DNA from: Bacteroidota bacterium
GTDB taxonomy: Bacteria > Bacteroidota > Rhodothermia > Rhodothermales > UBA10348
Reading direction: 5' to 3'
Assembly: GCA_022567305.1 (NCBI GenBank)
Contig: JADFHF010000014.1
Coordinates: 18,815-82,814, forward strand
DNA length: 64,000 bases
Under the pieces are notes generated by a model that was not told the DNA's origin, did not search any database, and saw only the letters and a program-made list of their open reading frames with translations. Shown here piece after piece: positions 37,276 through 47,300 of this stretch. A program made the translations under genes and the position numbers. Each line of letters begins with the position of its first letter. The stretch's first letter is position 1.

Positions 37276-38784
37276 CTAAGTCAGAGCATCGGGGTCCACC
37301 ACGGGGAGAGTCAGTCTCATGCTTGTACCCACTCCCGGCGTGCTTTCTGCTTCAAGTGACCCGCCGTGTAATTCAGCGATGGCTCTGCTAATGGCAAGCC
37401 CAAGTCCCGTTCCGTGCTCGTCGCGAGTTCTAGAGGCTTCACCTCGGTAGTACCGATCGAAAATGTACGAAAGTGATTCGGCATCCATGCCCTCTCCCGA
37501 ATCGCTCACTTCAATGATTAACTGATTGTCTTCGTATCGGGCGAGAAGGGATATTCGTCCACCAGCGTCCGTGTGCCGCTTCGCGTTGGAGAGCAGATTG
37601 TCGAGAAGACGCTTCAATCGGACACCATCTGCCTGCACGACAGGTAACGTCGACGGGATGTCGGTAACGAGAACGATTGCCTTGTTAGAAAGCTGTCCGA
37701 CATGGCTGCGAGCTACTTCGTGTAGAAGTTCGGCGATCAGTACAGGTTCGCTCCGCAGCTGGGGAGACGGGTTTTCAAGTTGACTCAGCTCGAAGAGATC
37801 GTCGACCATTTTGTTCAGGTACGCGGCCTGCCTCTGGGCCGCGTTGAGTGCGTTTTGAGACTCGTCCGTCCTATTCTCACCGTGAAATCGGAGTGCCTCC
37901 TCAATGTGTCCTCTTAGCGCAGCCAAAGGTGTCCTTAGATCGTGACCGACATTGGCTACCAGTTCTCGCCGCATTCGATCAGTCGTCTGAAGCGCTTCCA
38001 CACTCTCTGCTACCTGGGCTGCCATTTGATTGATGGTTGCGCCCAATTGTGCAATTTCGTCGGAGCCCTTGATCTGAACCCTTGCCTCGTAATTTCCAGA
38101 ACCAATTTCGAACACACGCGCCGTCATTCTCTTCAAGGGCCGAACCATCCACCAACTAAACACTGCAGCGAGTGCAACAGCAAGTAGAATCGATACCAGG
38201 ATCACTGTGAACAACGCCGTTTGAAACGCCTCTCGCGTCGGAGCGAGTTCTCGGGAAATGCTCCGCTCGATGGGCTGAATTATGTAACCGCCAATTAACA
38301 GGCCTGACGCATCATAGAGTGGAGACACCGCAAAACCCCCTTTCACCAGTTCAGACTTACGGTCAATCGAAATCTCACCGGATCCGATAGACCTCGCGTA
38401 CGTGGGTGGAAGAACAGGTACCATTGATGAATCAGCTACATCACCACTAAAAGCCTCAGAGATCGGATAAATCGTATGTAGGACGACCCCGGACGTATCG
38501 GCAACAATGATCGGATCGGGGAATCGAAGGGACAAATTGGAGAGCAGAGTCGGGGCCAGATCCTTAAGTCCTTCGCTTGAAAACGGCCCGGCCCGTTCAA
38601 TTTCTTCCGCGAGCGCATCGATTCTGACGCGTAAACTGTTCTCAGCCAGATCGGCGCTTCGATCGGAAGCCAGATAGGCGGACAGGCCGATTGCCAGCAA
38701 GCCCGTGGCCAGTTGCACGATCACAAGAGCCGCCGAGACTCGCCAGAAGATCAAGTGTCGACGGCGGAATCGATCTTGCACCAT
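37276..38784 (-). CDS. Sensor histidine kinase of the second two-component pair
   Basis: 502 residues. Two membrane helices (about 15-38 and 190-215) enclose a periplasmic domain of about 150 residues; then HAMP (WWMVRPLKRMTARVFEIGSG), HisKA with the phospho-His at about 281 in NVGHDLRTPLAA, and the ATP-binding domain (LLDNLLSNAKRHTD, DSGEGMDAES, GTGLGLAISRAIAE). Its ATG overlaps the stop codon of the response regulator (TAATG), so the pair is translationally coupled. The signal is unknown. Confidence 0.94.
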   Translation of the reverse strand: MVQDRFRRRHLIFWRVSAALVIVQLATGLLAIGLSAYLASDRSADLAENSLRVRIDALAEEIERAGPFSSEGLKDLAPTLLSNLSLRFPDPIIVADTSGVVLHTIYPISEAFSGDVADSSMVPVLPPTYARSIGSGEISIDRKSELVKGGFAVSPLYDASGLLIGGYIIQPIERSISRELAPTREAFQTALFTVILVSILLAVALAAVFSWWMVRPLKRMTARVFEIGSGNYEARVQIKGSDEIAQLGATINQMAAQVAESVEALQTTDRMRRELVANVGHDLRTPLAALRGHIEEALRFHGENRTDESQNALNAAQRQAAYLNKMVDDLFELSQLENPSPQLRSEPVLIAELLHEVARSHVGQLSNKAIVLVTDIPSTLPVVQADGVRLKRLLDNLLSNAKRHTDAGGRISLLARYEDNQLIIEVSDSGEGMDAESLSYIFDRYYRGEASRTRDEHGTGLGLAISRAIAELHGGSLEAESTPGVGTSMRLTLPVVDPDALT

Positions 38785-39503
38785 TAGTCATCCGGTTCAG
38801 ATTGAAACTTGTATCCTACCCCCCAGACGGTTCGAATGTACCTGGGATTCCCTGGATCCTCTTCGATCTTAGCCCGAAGTCGCTGGACATGGGAATCGAC
38901 GGTTCTGTCGTATCCCTCATACTGGATATCCCATATCTTGTCCAGGAGCTGGAGACGGGTGAATGGTCTGTCGAGATTACGGGCAAGATAATGGAGTAAA
39001 TCGAACTCCAGCACAGTCAGTCGAGCGTCCTTCTCACCGACCAGGACTTTACGTTTGACCGGATCAATCAAAAGATGATCGATTAATATTGGGTCCTCGG
39101 AGATCTCACCGTGTTCCATCTGTTCATGGGTGATTCGAATGCGACGGAGCGCTGACCGAACCCGCGCGACCAACTCACCCAGGCTGAACGGTTTTGTAAC
39201 GTAATCATCTGCGCCCACTTCGAGGCCGACAACCCGATCTATTTCTTCTGATTTTGCCGTCAGCATAATGATATACAGAAGTGGGTATTGGGCCCGAAGT
39301 TGCCGACAGACCTCGAGCCCGTCGATTTCTGGAATCATGATGTCCAACAACACCAGATCAGGCAGGCGATTTGCAATGTGAGTCAGAGCTTCAGGGCCTG
39401 TTTCGGCTACGTCAACCGAGTATCCCGAATCTTCGAGACGCTGCGTGACCAGGCCCCGCAATTCGGCGTCATCTTCAACGAGTAAAATTTTCGGGAGGGA
39501 CAC
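38784..39503 (-). CDS. OmpR-family response regulator
   Basis: 239 residues from GTG 39503, the start that gives the standard LPKILLVEDDAELRGLV; the frame continues upstream to 39605 but without family similarity. Phospho-acceptor Asp54 in LVLLDIMIPEIDG, conserved Lys in ADDYVTKPF, and a winged-helix domain ending RLRAKIEEDPGNPRYIRTVW and GVGYKF. First gene of the pair; divergent from a secreted protein of unknown function at 39651, which could be a target gene. Confidence 0.93.
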   Translation of the reverse strand: MSLPKILLVEDDAELRGLVTQRLEDSGYSVDVAETGPEALTHIANRLPDLVLLDIMIPEIDGLEVCRQLRAQYPLLYIIMLTAKSEEIDRVVGLEVGADDYVTKPFSLGELVARVRSALRRIRITHEQMEHGEISEDPILIDHLLIDPVKRKVLVGEKDARLTVLEFDLLHYLARNLDRPFTRLQLLDKIWDIQYEGYDRTVDSHVQRLRAKIEEDPGNPRYIRTVWGVGYKFQSEPDD

Positions 39504-39650
39504 AGTTCGGTTCGAGTAAAATGGCCGCTGATTCGCAAATAAATTCAATATACGTGCCGAAAATCCAACAATATGGCAGTCGATAGATAGATGTGGAACC
39601 GTCACAGATTTGTGACATCTTGCGGAGCTGTTTGAGGTATTATGTAGGCG

Positions 39651-40415
39651 ATGAAAGCATGTAGAAAATATGTTATCGGTGTCCTGCTGGTCCTGTTAGG
39701 GTTCGTGGGCGGGATTCCGGGTGGGTTTTTAGGCGCGAAGGATGTTTCGGCACAAGACAACCGGCGTCTTTTGAGAACTTGGATGCAGGGTCAGCGATCT
39801 GCCGTCGAGAAGATTGGTTCGCTCCGCGTAGTCGAATCTGTAGAACAGGTCATGGACAGTGGGTTTGGTAAACAGGAACTTCGGTTTGAAGCCGTGCGTG
39901 AACTGGGTCCTGATGCGCAGTCGCCGGGTCGAACGATTTCTCGGATTCGATTTAACGGCCGAGAAGTACCCGTTGATCGAGGAGAAAGAGTCCGTCGTCG
40001 CTTTCGCTCGATGCTTCGACCGGAAATGGCTCGACTCCTGGACGCGTATCGATTTCCTGTGCGGGAGATTGCTCGCATGGTGCCGTCGAGATCCATCACA
40101 CAGGAAGCGCTCGATGGAACTCCGATGTGGCGTGTCGACTCGGTCCCGAGAAATCAGGGCGGACCGATCGAACGGCTGACCGCATGGTTCGATCAAGACG
40201 ATTTCCGGCTTCAAGCTTCGCAAACCGTGCTTTCTTTACCGCGCGGCAATTCGCTCCGAATTCGGACGGCATATGATCGGTTCGACGGAATCGATCTACC
40301 GGTTCACCGCCAGGTTGAAGGCTCGACACCTGTTCGAAGACGGATGAGGCTCTTTACCATGTTGTTTGAACAGCGTGTCGAGTACTCCGACTACGAGATC
40401 ACTCGTAAAGATTGA
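39651..40415 (+). CDS. Exported protein of unknown function, possibly LolA-like
   Basis: 254 residues with a signal peptide (MKACRKYVIGVLLVLLGFVG to VSAQ). The mature domain is basic, strand-rich and has SLRVVESVEQVMDSGFGKQE, LTAWFDQDDFRLQASQTVLS and YDRFDGIDLPVHRQVEG, the last resembling the strand order of LolA/LppX-type outer-membrane-lipoprotein-sorting folds. This is a fold guess, not a family match. The gene is divergent from the RR-HK pair at 39503, and the Nudix gene follows 43 bases later. Confidence 0.75.
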   Translation: MKACRKYVIGVLLVLLGFVGGIPGGFLGAKDVSAQDNRRLLRTWMQGQRSAVEKIGSLRVVESVEQVMDSGFGKQELRFEAVRELGPDAQSPGRTISRIRFNGREVPVDRGERVRRRFRSMLRPEMARLLDAYRFPVREIARMVPSRSITQEALDGTPMWRVDSVPRNQGGPIERLTAWFDQDDFRLQASQTVLSLPRGNSLRIRTAYDRFDGIDLPVHRQVEGSTPVRRRMRLFTMLFEQRVEYSDYEITRKD

Positions 40416-40457
40416 TAGGCCCGGAACCTTACCCAGGCGGCAACGCTAAAGCCGCCC

Positions 40458-41102
40458 GTGACTCAGTTCGCTTCATATCATCAATTTCTGGACCAATTGA
40501 GGCGTGCCCTCGTCGATCCACCCGGCCAGAGAGCTCAGTTTGAAATGGCTCCGGAATACCGAAAAAGCTTTGATCTGGCGTCAGTCGATGGAAAGCCAAC
40601 ACGTGAAGCAGCAGTCATGGCGCTCTTCTATCCGGATCGGGATGACCCCGGTCAACCGAAGCTGCTTCTCACACTTCGGCCCAAGGGAATGACGACACAC
40701 GCCGGACAAGTCGCTTTCCCTGGTGGAGGAAGAGAACGACAAGAAGAGTTTTCGGATACCGCCCTCCGGGAAACAGAGGAGGAAGTCTCGATTCCCCGGT
40801 CCGAAATACGTCTCCTTGGTAAGCTTACACCGCTCTACATTCCTCCGTCTAATTTTTACGTCGAACCGTTTGTGGGTGCACTCCCACATTATCCCATCAT
40901 GGCGAAAACATCAGCGGAGGTTGCCTCAGTCTTCGGTGTTTTAGTTGAAGAGTTGAAAAATCCGGAGATTCGCGCGACCACAGAGAAAATTATTCGGGGA
41001 AATGTCGTTACCGTACCCTGCTATGAAATCAACAACGAGTTGGTCTGGGGTGCCACGGCGATGATACTGGCCGAACTTGTAGCTGTCCTCGATCGATTTT
41101 AG
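40458..41102 (+). CDS. Nudix hydrolase, coenzyme A pyrophosphatase-like (NudL)
   Basis: 214 residues starting at GTG. The CoA-pyrophosphatase signature LLTLRPKGMTTHAGQVAFPG is followed by the Nudix box GGGRERQEEFSDTALRETEE with EEV completing the metal site, then LYIPPSNFYVEPFVGALP. The enzyme probably splits CoA or similar dinucleotides to 3',5'-ADP and phosphopantetheine. Convergent with the pgm gene; the 63 bases between them contain a short tandem repeat. Confidence 0.88.
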   Translation: MTQFASYHQFLDQLRRALVDPPGQRAQFEMAPEYRKSFDLASVDGKPTREAAVMALFYPDRDDPGQPKLLLTLRPKGMTTHAGQVAFPGGGRERQEEFSDTALRETEEEVSIPRSEIRLLGKLTPLYIPPSNFYVEPFVGALPHYPIMAKTSAEVASVFGVLVEELKNPEIRATTEKIIRGNVVTVPCYEINNELVWGATAMILAELVAVLDRF

Positions 41103-41117
41103 CCATATGCCTACTTC

Positions 41118-41145
41118 TGAATGCGAGATGCTGAATGCCAGATGC
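41118..41145. repeat. Two copies of a 14-bp tandem repeat
   Basis: TGAATGCGAGATGC at 41118 is followed directly by TGAATGCCAGATGC at 41132 (13 of 14 bases identical). It lies in the gap between the convergent Nudix and pgm genes. Confidence 0.7.
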
Positions 41146-41165
41146 CGAATTGGGATAGAAGGGGG

Positions 41166-42590
41166 TTAAATACCCAGTTGTCGAACGGCATCCATGACAT
41201 TGGCCTCCGCATGCTCGCGACTCTGCGCTTCAGAGTAAATCCGTAGTACCGGTTCGGTCCCGGACGGGCGAACAAGAAGCCACCCCTCTTGCATTCGGTG
41301 CTTGAAGCCGTCAAGCGTCTCAAGGCTTGTGACCTTCGATCCGTTGATCTCCGAAAGACCTCCTGAGTCAGCAAGGATTTTCAGTGCGCTCTCCTTGGCT
41401 TCGACGCTGGTGTGCTTATCCAGCCGGAAATACTCGTGAGGACCATATTCAGCCTGCAGTGCGTCGACCAACTCTGAGAGTTTGCGGTTTCGATACGCCA
41501 TCATCTCCAGCACCAGCGCCCCGATGTAGATGCCGTCTCTTTCGGGAATATGTCCGGTGACCGCTATGCCCCCTGATTCCTCTCCGCCGACGAGGACATT
41601 CCCGTCGAGAAAATACCCTCCGATATACTTGAAGCCGATCGGTGTCGTGAGCACGTTCAGTCCAAGCGATTCACCCATGACGTCGAGCATGTCTGTCGTC
41701 GAAAATGTCTTGACGATATCTCCAACCAGCCCCCGATCCTCGTGAAGATATTGGACAAGAAGGGCCAGCAGTTTATGTGAGTCAACAAATCGCCCGTTCT
41801 CATCGCACATTCCGATTCGGTCTGCATCTCCGTCGTTGGCAATCCCGGCCGAACACGCTTCAGATGTAACTCTTGCGGAAAGATCAGTCAGATTCATTTC
41901 TATCGGTTCAGGTGGGGTGCCCCCGAAAAATGGATCTAGCGTCGAGTGAATCTCAACGACGAAATCCGCTCCCAGCAACTCCGTAAAGATCCCCCGTCCT
42001 GCTCCATACATGGCATCGTGGACAATCCGTAAGCTCGACTCACGAATGAGATCCAGATTTAGTCGCTCCCTGAGATGATTGACATAGTCGCTTCGGACCG
42101 CGCGATGTTCGACCATTCCTTGTTCGACGTAGGACTCGAAAGTTGATACGTGAGAGCTATCGTATGTCGGTGGAGGTATTCTTTGTTCAATGTCCTCAAT
42201 CATTTCTGGGAGCGCGGATCCTCCAAAGTAGCCCTTAATCTTGAAACCGTTGTATTCCGCTCGATTATGACTGGCGGTAATTACGACTCCGGCGCTACAC
42301 CCATATTCTTTTGTGGCCCAACTAATTGCAGGTGTTGGAGTAACGTTATCCGCGAAATAAGAACGAATCCCCTCGCTGGCCATGAGGCACGCAGTCGTGC
42401 GAGCCGCCGCCTCCCCAAGCGATCGAGGATCGTGCCCGATAACAACGAAAGACTCCGGTCCGTAGGTCTCTTTCACCCACGAAGCAGTCGCAGCGGCCAC
42501 TCGAGCCACATTTGTCAGAGAGTAGTCCTCGCCAACCACAGCCCTCCAACCGTCGGTACCAAAACGAATGTCGTTATTGGAACGAGGCAT
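41166..42590 (-). CDS. Phosphoglucomutase/phosphomannomutase family enzyme
   Basis: 474 residues of the alpha-D-phosphohexomutase fold. The N-terminus IRFGTDGWRAVVGEDYSL carries the domain-1 phosphate site; the phosphoserine loop is VVITASHNRAEYNGFKI; the metal loop is NDGDADRIGMCDENG; the sugar-binding loop is GGEESGGIAVTGH; the phosphate-binding loop RPSGTEPVLRIYSEA is close to the C-terminus. Glucose or mannose specificity is not decided. It lies 3 bases after recN in what looks like a secA-recN-pgm transcript. Confidence 0.93.
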   Translation of the reverse strand: MPRSNNDIRFGTDGWRAVVGEDYSLTNVARVAAATASWVKETYGPESFVVIGHDPRSLGEAAARTTACLMASEGIRSYFADNVTPTPAISWATKEYGCSAGVVITASHNRAEYNGFKIKGYFGGSALPEMIEDIEQRIPPPTYDSSHVSTFESYVEQGMVEHRAVRSDYVNHLRERLNLDLIRESSLRIVHDAMYGAGRGIFTELLGADFVVEIHSTLDPFFGGTPPEPIEMNLTDLSARVTSEACSAGIANDGDADRIGMCDENGRFVDSHKLLALLVQYLHEDRGLVGDIVKTFSTTDMLDVMGESLGLNVLTTPIGFKYIGGYFLDGNVLVGGEESGGIAVTGHIPERDGIYIGALVLEMMAYRNRKLSELVDALQAEYGPHEYFRLDKHTSVEAKESALKILADSGGLSEINGSKVTSLETLDGFKHRMQEGWLLVRPSGTEPVLRIYSEAQSREHAEANVMDAVRQLGI

Positions 42591-42593
42591 TTC

Positions 42594-44318
42594 TTAGTCG
42601 GATGTGGAGGCAGGTCGCAGATCGATGAGTACCTGAGCATTAGCCCGTGCGGCTTCGGTAATCTGATCGCCGCTGATCAGAGACGCAATCTCATCCGTTC
42701 TCTCCGCAGTGTCGAGACAGCGAATGGATGTCGAGGTCCGATCGTTATCAACAGATTTCTCCACCTTATAGTGCGTATCAGCAAGAGAAGCCACCTGGGG
42801 TAAATGGGTGATCGCGAGAATCTGATGGTACCGTCCCAGGGCATTCAATTTTTCGCCCACCCGTTGAGCTAGCCTTCCCGAAATACCCGCATCGATCTCG
42901 TCAAAAATGAGAATGGGCAGGCGATCGCTTTTAGCCAGAATGGATTTGAGTGCCAACATAATCCGGCTGACCTCTCCGCCGGACGCCACTCGGGCCAGTG
43001 GACGGACGCCCTCGCCAGTATTGGTGGAAATGAAGAAACCGATGTTGTCGACGCCGAATGCTTGGGCTTTGAAACGATTCGGGGATTCATCCTCCTCATC
43101 AGAGATCCAGCCATCCGGATCTGCATCTCGCTCGAAGCGCACCTCGAACTTCGCATCGGGCATGCCCAGTTCTTCGAGCTCCAGAAGAATAGAAGCTTCA
43201 ATTCGCCCGGCCACCTCCTGCCTCTTCAGGGACTGTCGAATGGCTACGTCGGAAAGTTCTTCCAATGCTTGGCCGATCTCTTCGTCGAGACGGGCCAGCG
43301 TACCCTCATAATCGACCGCTACGGTATATTTATCTCCGATTTCGGCGCGTAATTCCAGAACAGCTTCCAACGTTCCTCCGTATCGCATCTTCAGCCGATC
43401 CAGAGCGATGAGCCGTTCTCGGATTTCTTCGAGGCGATCGGGATTGAACTCCACTTGCGAGTTGTATCCCTGTAGCACCTTCGCCGATTCTGCAACGGCA
43501 ATCTGCGCCGCTGAGATCTCTTTCTGGAGTGGATCAAACGTCTCGTCGATCCGGGCGAGATCCTGAAGCTCATTCCGAATGCGAACCAGGTGGTCCTGGA
43601 CGGAGTCTTCCGCTTCGTAAAGCTCATCGAACAGAGACGCTGTCGCTGTAAAGAGTCGCTCCGCATTTTCCAGTATTCGGCGTTCACTATTCAGTGAATC
43701 CTCCTCGCTGATCCGCGGATCAATCGAGTCGATCTCTTGGATCTGGAATTCAAACACTTGCCGCTGCTGCCGAAGCTCTTCTTCTTTTCGTTTCAGTTCC
43801 GTCCTGATTCGATAGAGCTCGGAGACTTTTGCGCGGCTCACCAGATATGTATTCCGTATCCCTTCCAGACCACCAAACTTATCCACCAGTTGAACATGTT
43901 TTTCTGTTCGCAGTAGCGACTGGTGCTCATGTTGTCCGTGCAAATCGACGAGTTCCAATCCCATGGCCCTGAGCTGTTGTACGGAGGCCGGCGAGTCGTT
44001 GATGAACGCACGACTCTTTCCCTTCGATATCTCTCTCCGGAGAATCAGCTTAGTATCGTTGTCAAAATTTCCTTCATCTAGGAGGGCGCAGATTTCGGTC
44101 ATATCCGACACATCAAATACTCCCTCAACGATGGCTTTTCGAGCGCCCGAACGAATCGAATCCGTCTGAGCACGCTCACCAAGAATCAGCTTTAAAGCCC
44201 CGACCAGGATAGATTTTCCTGCGCCGGTTTCGCCCGTGATGATGCTAAACCCGCTGGAGAACTGAACTTCAAGTTCGTCGATCAGCGCGTAGTCTTTGAT
44301 ATAGAGGGATTCGAGCAA
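42594..44318 (-). CDS. recN: DNA repair protein RecN
   Basis: SMC-like ATPase that acts at double-strand breaks; 574 residues from TTG 44318, the only start that gives the family N-terminus LESLYIKDYALIDELEVQF. Walker A is GETGAGKSILVGALKLILG; a coiled coil (ELKRKEEELRQQRQVFE and following) spans about residues 165-370; the signature LARVASGGEVSRIMLALKS and Walker B LPILIFDEIDAGISG follow; the final block is ILAITHLPQVASLADTHYKV. Located 22 bases after secA. Confidence 0.96.
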   Translation of the reverse strand: MLESLYIKDYALIDELEVQFSSGFSIITGETGAGKSILVGALKLILGERAQTDSIRSGARKAIVEGVFDVSDMTEICALLDEGNFDNDTKLILRREISKGKSRAFINDSPASVQQLRAMGLELVDLHGQHEHQSLLRTEKHVQLVDKFGGLEGIRNTYLVSRAKVSELYRIRTELKRKEEELRQQRQVFEFQIQEIDSIDPRISEEDSLNSERRILENAERLFTATASLFDELYEAEDSVQDHLVRIRNELQDLARIDETFDPLQKEISAAQIAVAESAKVLQGYNSQVEFNPDRLEEIRERLIALDRLKMRYGGTLEAVLELRAEIGDKYTVAVDYEGTLARLDEEIGQALEELSDVAIRQSLKRQEVAGRIEASILLELEELGMPDAKFEVRFERDADPDGWISDEEDESPNRFKAQAFGVDNIGFFISTNTGEGVRPLARVASGGEVSRIMLALKSILAKSDRLPILIFDEIDAGISGRLAQRVGEKLNALGRYHQILAITHLPQVASLADTHYKVEKSVDNDRTSTSIRCLDTAERTDEIASLISGDQITEAARANAQVLIDLRPASTSD

Positions 44319-44340
44319 TGGTCTCTCTTAATGCGCAAAA

Positions 44341-47300
44341 TTATCGTCCGTGACAGTGTTTGTATTTCTTGCCGCTTCCACAAGGACACGGTTCATTACG
44401 ACCCACTTTCTCCGCAACCGTAACCGGAGCTTCTTTCGCCGTCGGATCTTTTCGTGCGGCTGAGTTGCTCCCGGAAGCCTTAACATCGTACGACGAAGAC
44501 TGCGATTCGTGTATGGACTTCGCCTTTTTCGGATCCAATCGTCGTGCAGTACTCCGCTTGGCTCTCGGCGGAGCCTGCCTGTCGACCAGTGGCCCTGACC
44601 GGAAGATAAACGAAATCAGTTCTCGATTGATCTCCTCGATCATCTCGGCGAACAACTTGAACGCCTCCATCTTGTATTCGATCAGAGGATCGCGTTGACC
44701 ATAAGCACGAAGGCCTATCGCCTCCTTCACCTCATCCAGATTTCGAAGGTGGTCAGTCCAGTGTGCGTCGATGTGCGACAGCATGGCCACCCTTTCGATG
44801 GCGTCGTTTACTTCCTGCCCCTTCGATTCAATGGCCGTTTCGACGGACACAACGGCTCGCATTATTCGACGCCCGTCTGTGAAATCGACAAAAACCTTTT
44901 CGGGCTTGTTCTCTTGATCGCTTTCGGCGATCTGCTTCATGCTCTCAAAGAACGGCCGAGCCAGCGCTGTGCGTTTGCGGCTGTAATAATCGACGGCCGC
45001 ATCGAATACTCTGTCCGCAACGCCGTCGTCGCCAAGTTTATAAAACGTCTCTCGATCCATTACGAAATCCAGAGCAATCGTCCGGAGAAGCTCCTCTCGC
45101 ATCTCTTCGAGATTTCCCTCTCCGTGGTGCGTTTTGACCGTCGCGTCAACCACCTGATTCAACATATCGAGAATCTCGCCGCGAATATGGATCCCTTTTA
45201 GCGCATGCACGCGCCGGTCGTAGATGACATTTCTCTGGGCATTCAGCACATCGTCGTACTCGAGCTGCCGCTTACGAATGGCGAAATTGTTTTGCTCGAC
45301 TTTTGATTGCGCTCGCTCAATACTCTTGTTGACCCAGGGATGGGTGATTACGGCGTCTTCTTCAATATTCAATCGATCCATCACCTTCGCAACACGATCC
45401 GTGGCAAAGAGGCGCATCAGATTATCATCCAACGAGATATAAAATTGGCTCTCTCCCGGATCTCCCTGTCGTCCGGCCCGACCCCGGAGCTGCAAGTCGA
45501 TCCTGCGACTCTCGTGTCGTTCTGTGCCCAGGATGGCCAGGCCACCGAGCCCGACAATTCCCAGTCCGAGTTTGATGTCCGTTCCTCGACCGGCCATATT
45601 CGTTGCGATGGTAACAGCGCTCCGTTGGCCGGCTTCGGCCACAATCAACGCCTCCGTCTTGACTCGGTCCTTTTTGGCATTCAGCACGTTGTGCTTGATG
45701 CCGCTTCTCGTCAACATTCGGCTGAGCGTTTCTGACGTGTCGACGCTCGTCGTTCCTACGAGAACGGGCTGGCCGCTCTCATAATATTCGTTGACCTTCT
45801 TAATGACGGCTCGGAATTTTTCACGTCGCGTTTTGAAGACCAGGTCATCCAGATCCCTTCTGACGATGGGCTGGTTCGTTGGGATCATCACGACCTCCAT
45901 TTTATATGTCTTGAAGAACTCTTCCGCTTCCGTCTCGGCCGTACCGGTCATCCCCGCGAGCTTGTGATACATGCGAAAGTAATTCTGTAACGTGACCGTC
46001 GCATAGGTCTGCGTGGCTGCCTGAACTTTGACGCCCTCCTTGGCTTCAATGGCCTGATGGAGTCCATCGGAATACCGTCGGCCGGAGAGTACGCGCCCGG
46101 TGTGCTCGTCGACGATCATGATCTTGTCGTCCTGAACGATGTACTCCGTATCCTTCTCAAACTGGATATACGCCTTCAGGAGTTGCTCAACAGCGTGTAG
46201 TCGGGCGGCCCGCTCCGAATAGAGCGTATACAGGTTTCTCTTTCGCTCTTCTCTTTCGTTCAAGAGAACACGACGATCGTTTTGGAGCTTGTTCTCTCTC
46301 TTTTCCTCCGTAAGTGAGGCGTCCTCCTCAAGCTTTTCCACTAGACCTTCGATCTCGTCGTCTACCTCACGCTCAATGATCGCTACGCCTTCTCCCAGAT
46401 CTGGCAAGACAAACATTTCTTCGTCCTGCCCGGCGACATTCGATATGAACTGGCGACCTTGATCGCTCATCTCGATCGCCCGCTGCTTCTCGTCGAACGC
46501 AAAGTGAAGCACGTCGTCGACGAACGGCATGTTCTTGGCATTGTCCTGGAGGTAGTAGAACTCGGTCTTCTGTCGAAGCTGCTCGAGACCGGGTTCTCCG
46601 AGTACTTTTCTGAGTCGTTTGTTTTTCGGATACCCACGATATGCTCTAAGTAGCGCAAGCCCAGCGTCCGACTCGAACTCACTGGCTTTCTTAGACTCCC
46701 CTGCCTCGGCCGCTTCGTCCCGCTGTTTGAGCAGCTTTTCTGCGTCAGAGACAAAGCTGGCAACGATTTTCTGCTGGGAGTACACAAGCTTTTCGACCGG
46801 CGGCTTCAATTCTTCGAACTGAGTTTCATCGGACTGAGGAACCGGGCCTGAAATGATCAACGGTGTTCGCGCTTCGTCGATCAGCACAGAGTCTACTTCG
46901 TCGACGATGGCATAATGGTGCGATCGCTGTAACAGGTGCTCCGGATCGACAACGAACGAGTTGTCGCGGAGGTAATCGAAACCAAATTCGTTGTTCGTTC
47001 CGTACGTGACGTCGGCTTGATAGGCCGCCTTTCTTCCGTCCGAATGGGGCTCGTACTTGTCAATAACGGCGACCGTTAGTCCCATACTCTCGTAGACCGG
47101 ACCCATCCACTCCGCATCTCTCTGAGCCAGATACGGATTGACCGTCACCAGATGAACACCCTGCCCTGCGAGTGAATTGAGATAGACGGCCGGTACAGCC
47201 ACAAGCGTTTTCCCTTCGCCCGTTTTCATCTCTGCGATATTTCCCCGGTGAAGCGTAATCGCGCCAAGGAGCTGAACGTCAAACGGGATCATCTCCCACA

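Noticed and set aside
42150..42803. 217-codon plus-strand open frame across pgm and recN
   Set aside because: Antisense to both genes, spans their junction, and is rich in Arg and Ser as shadow frames are.
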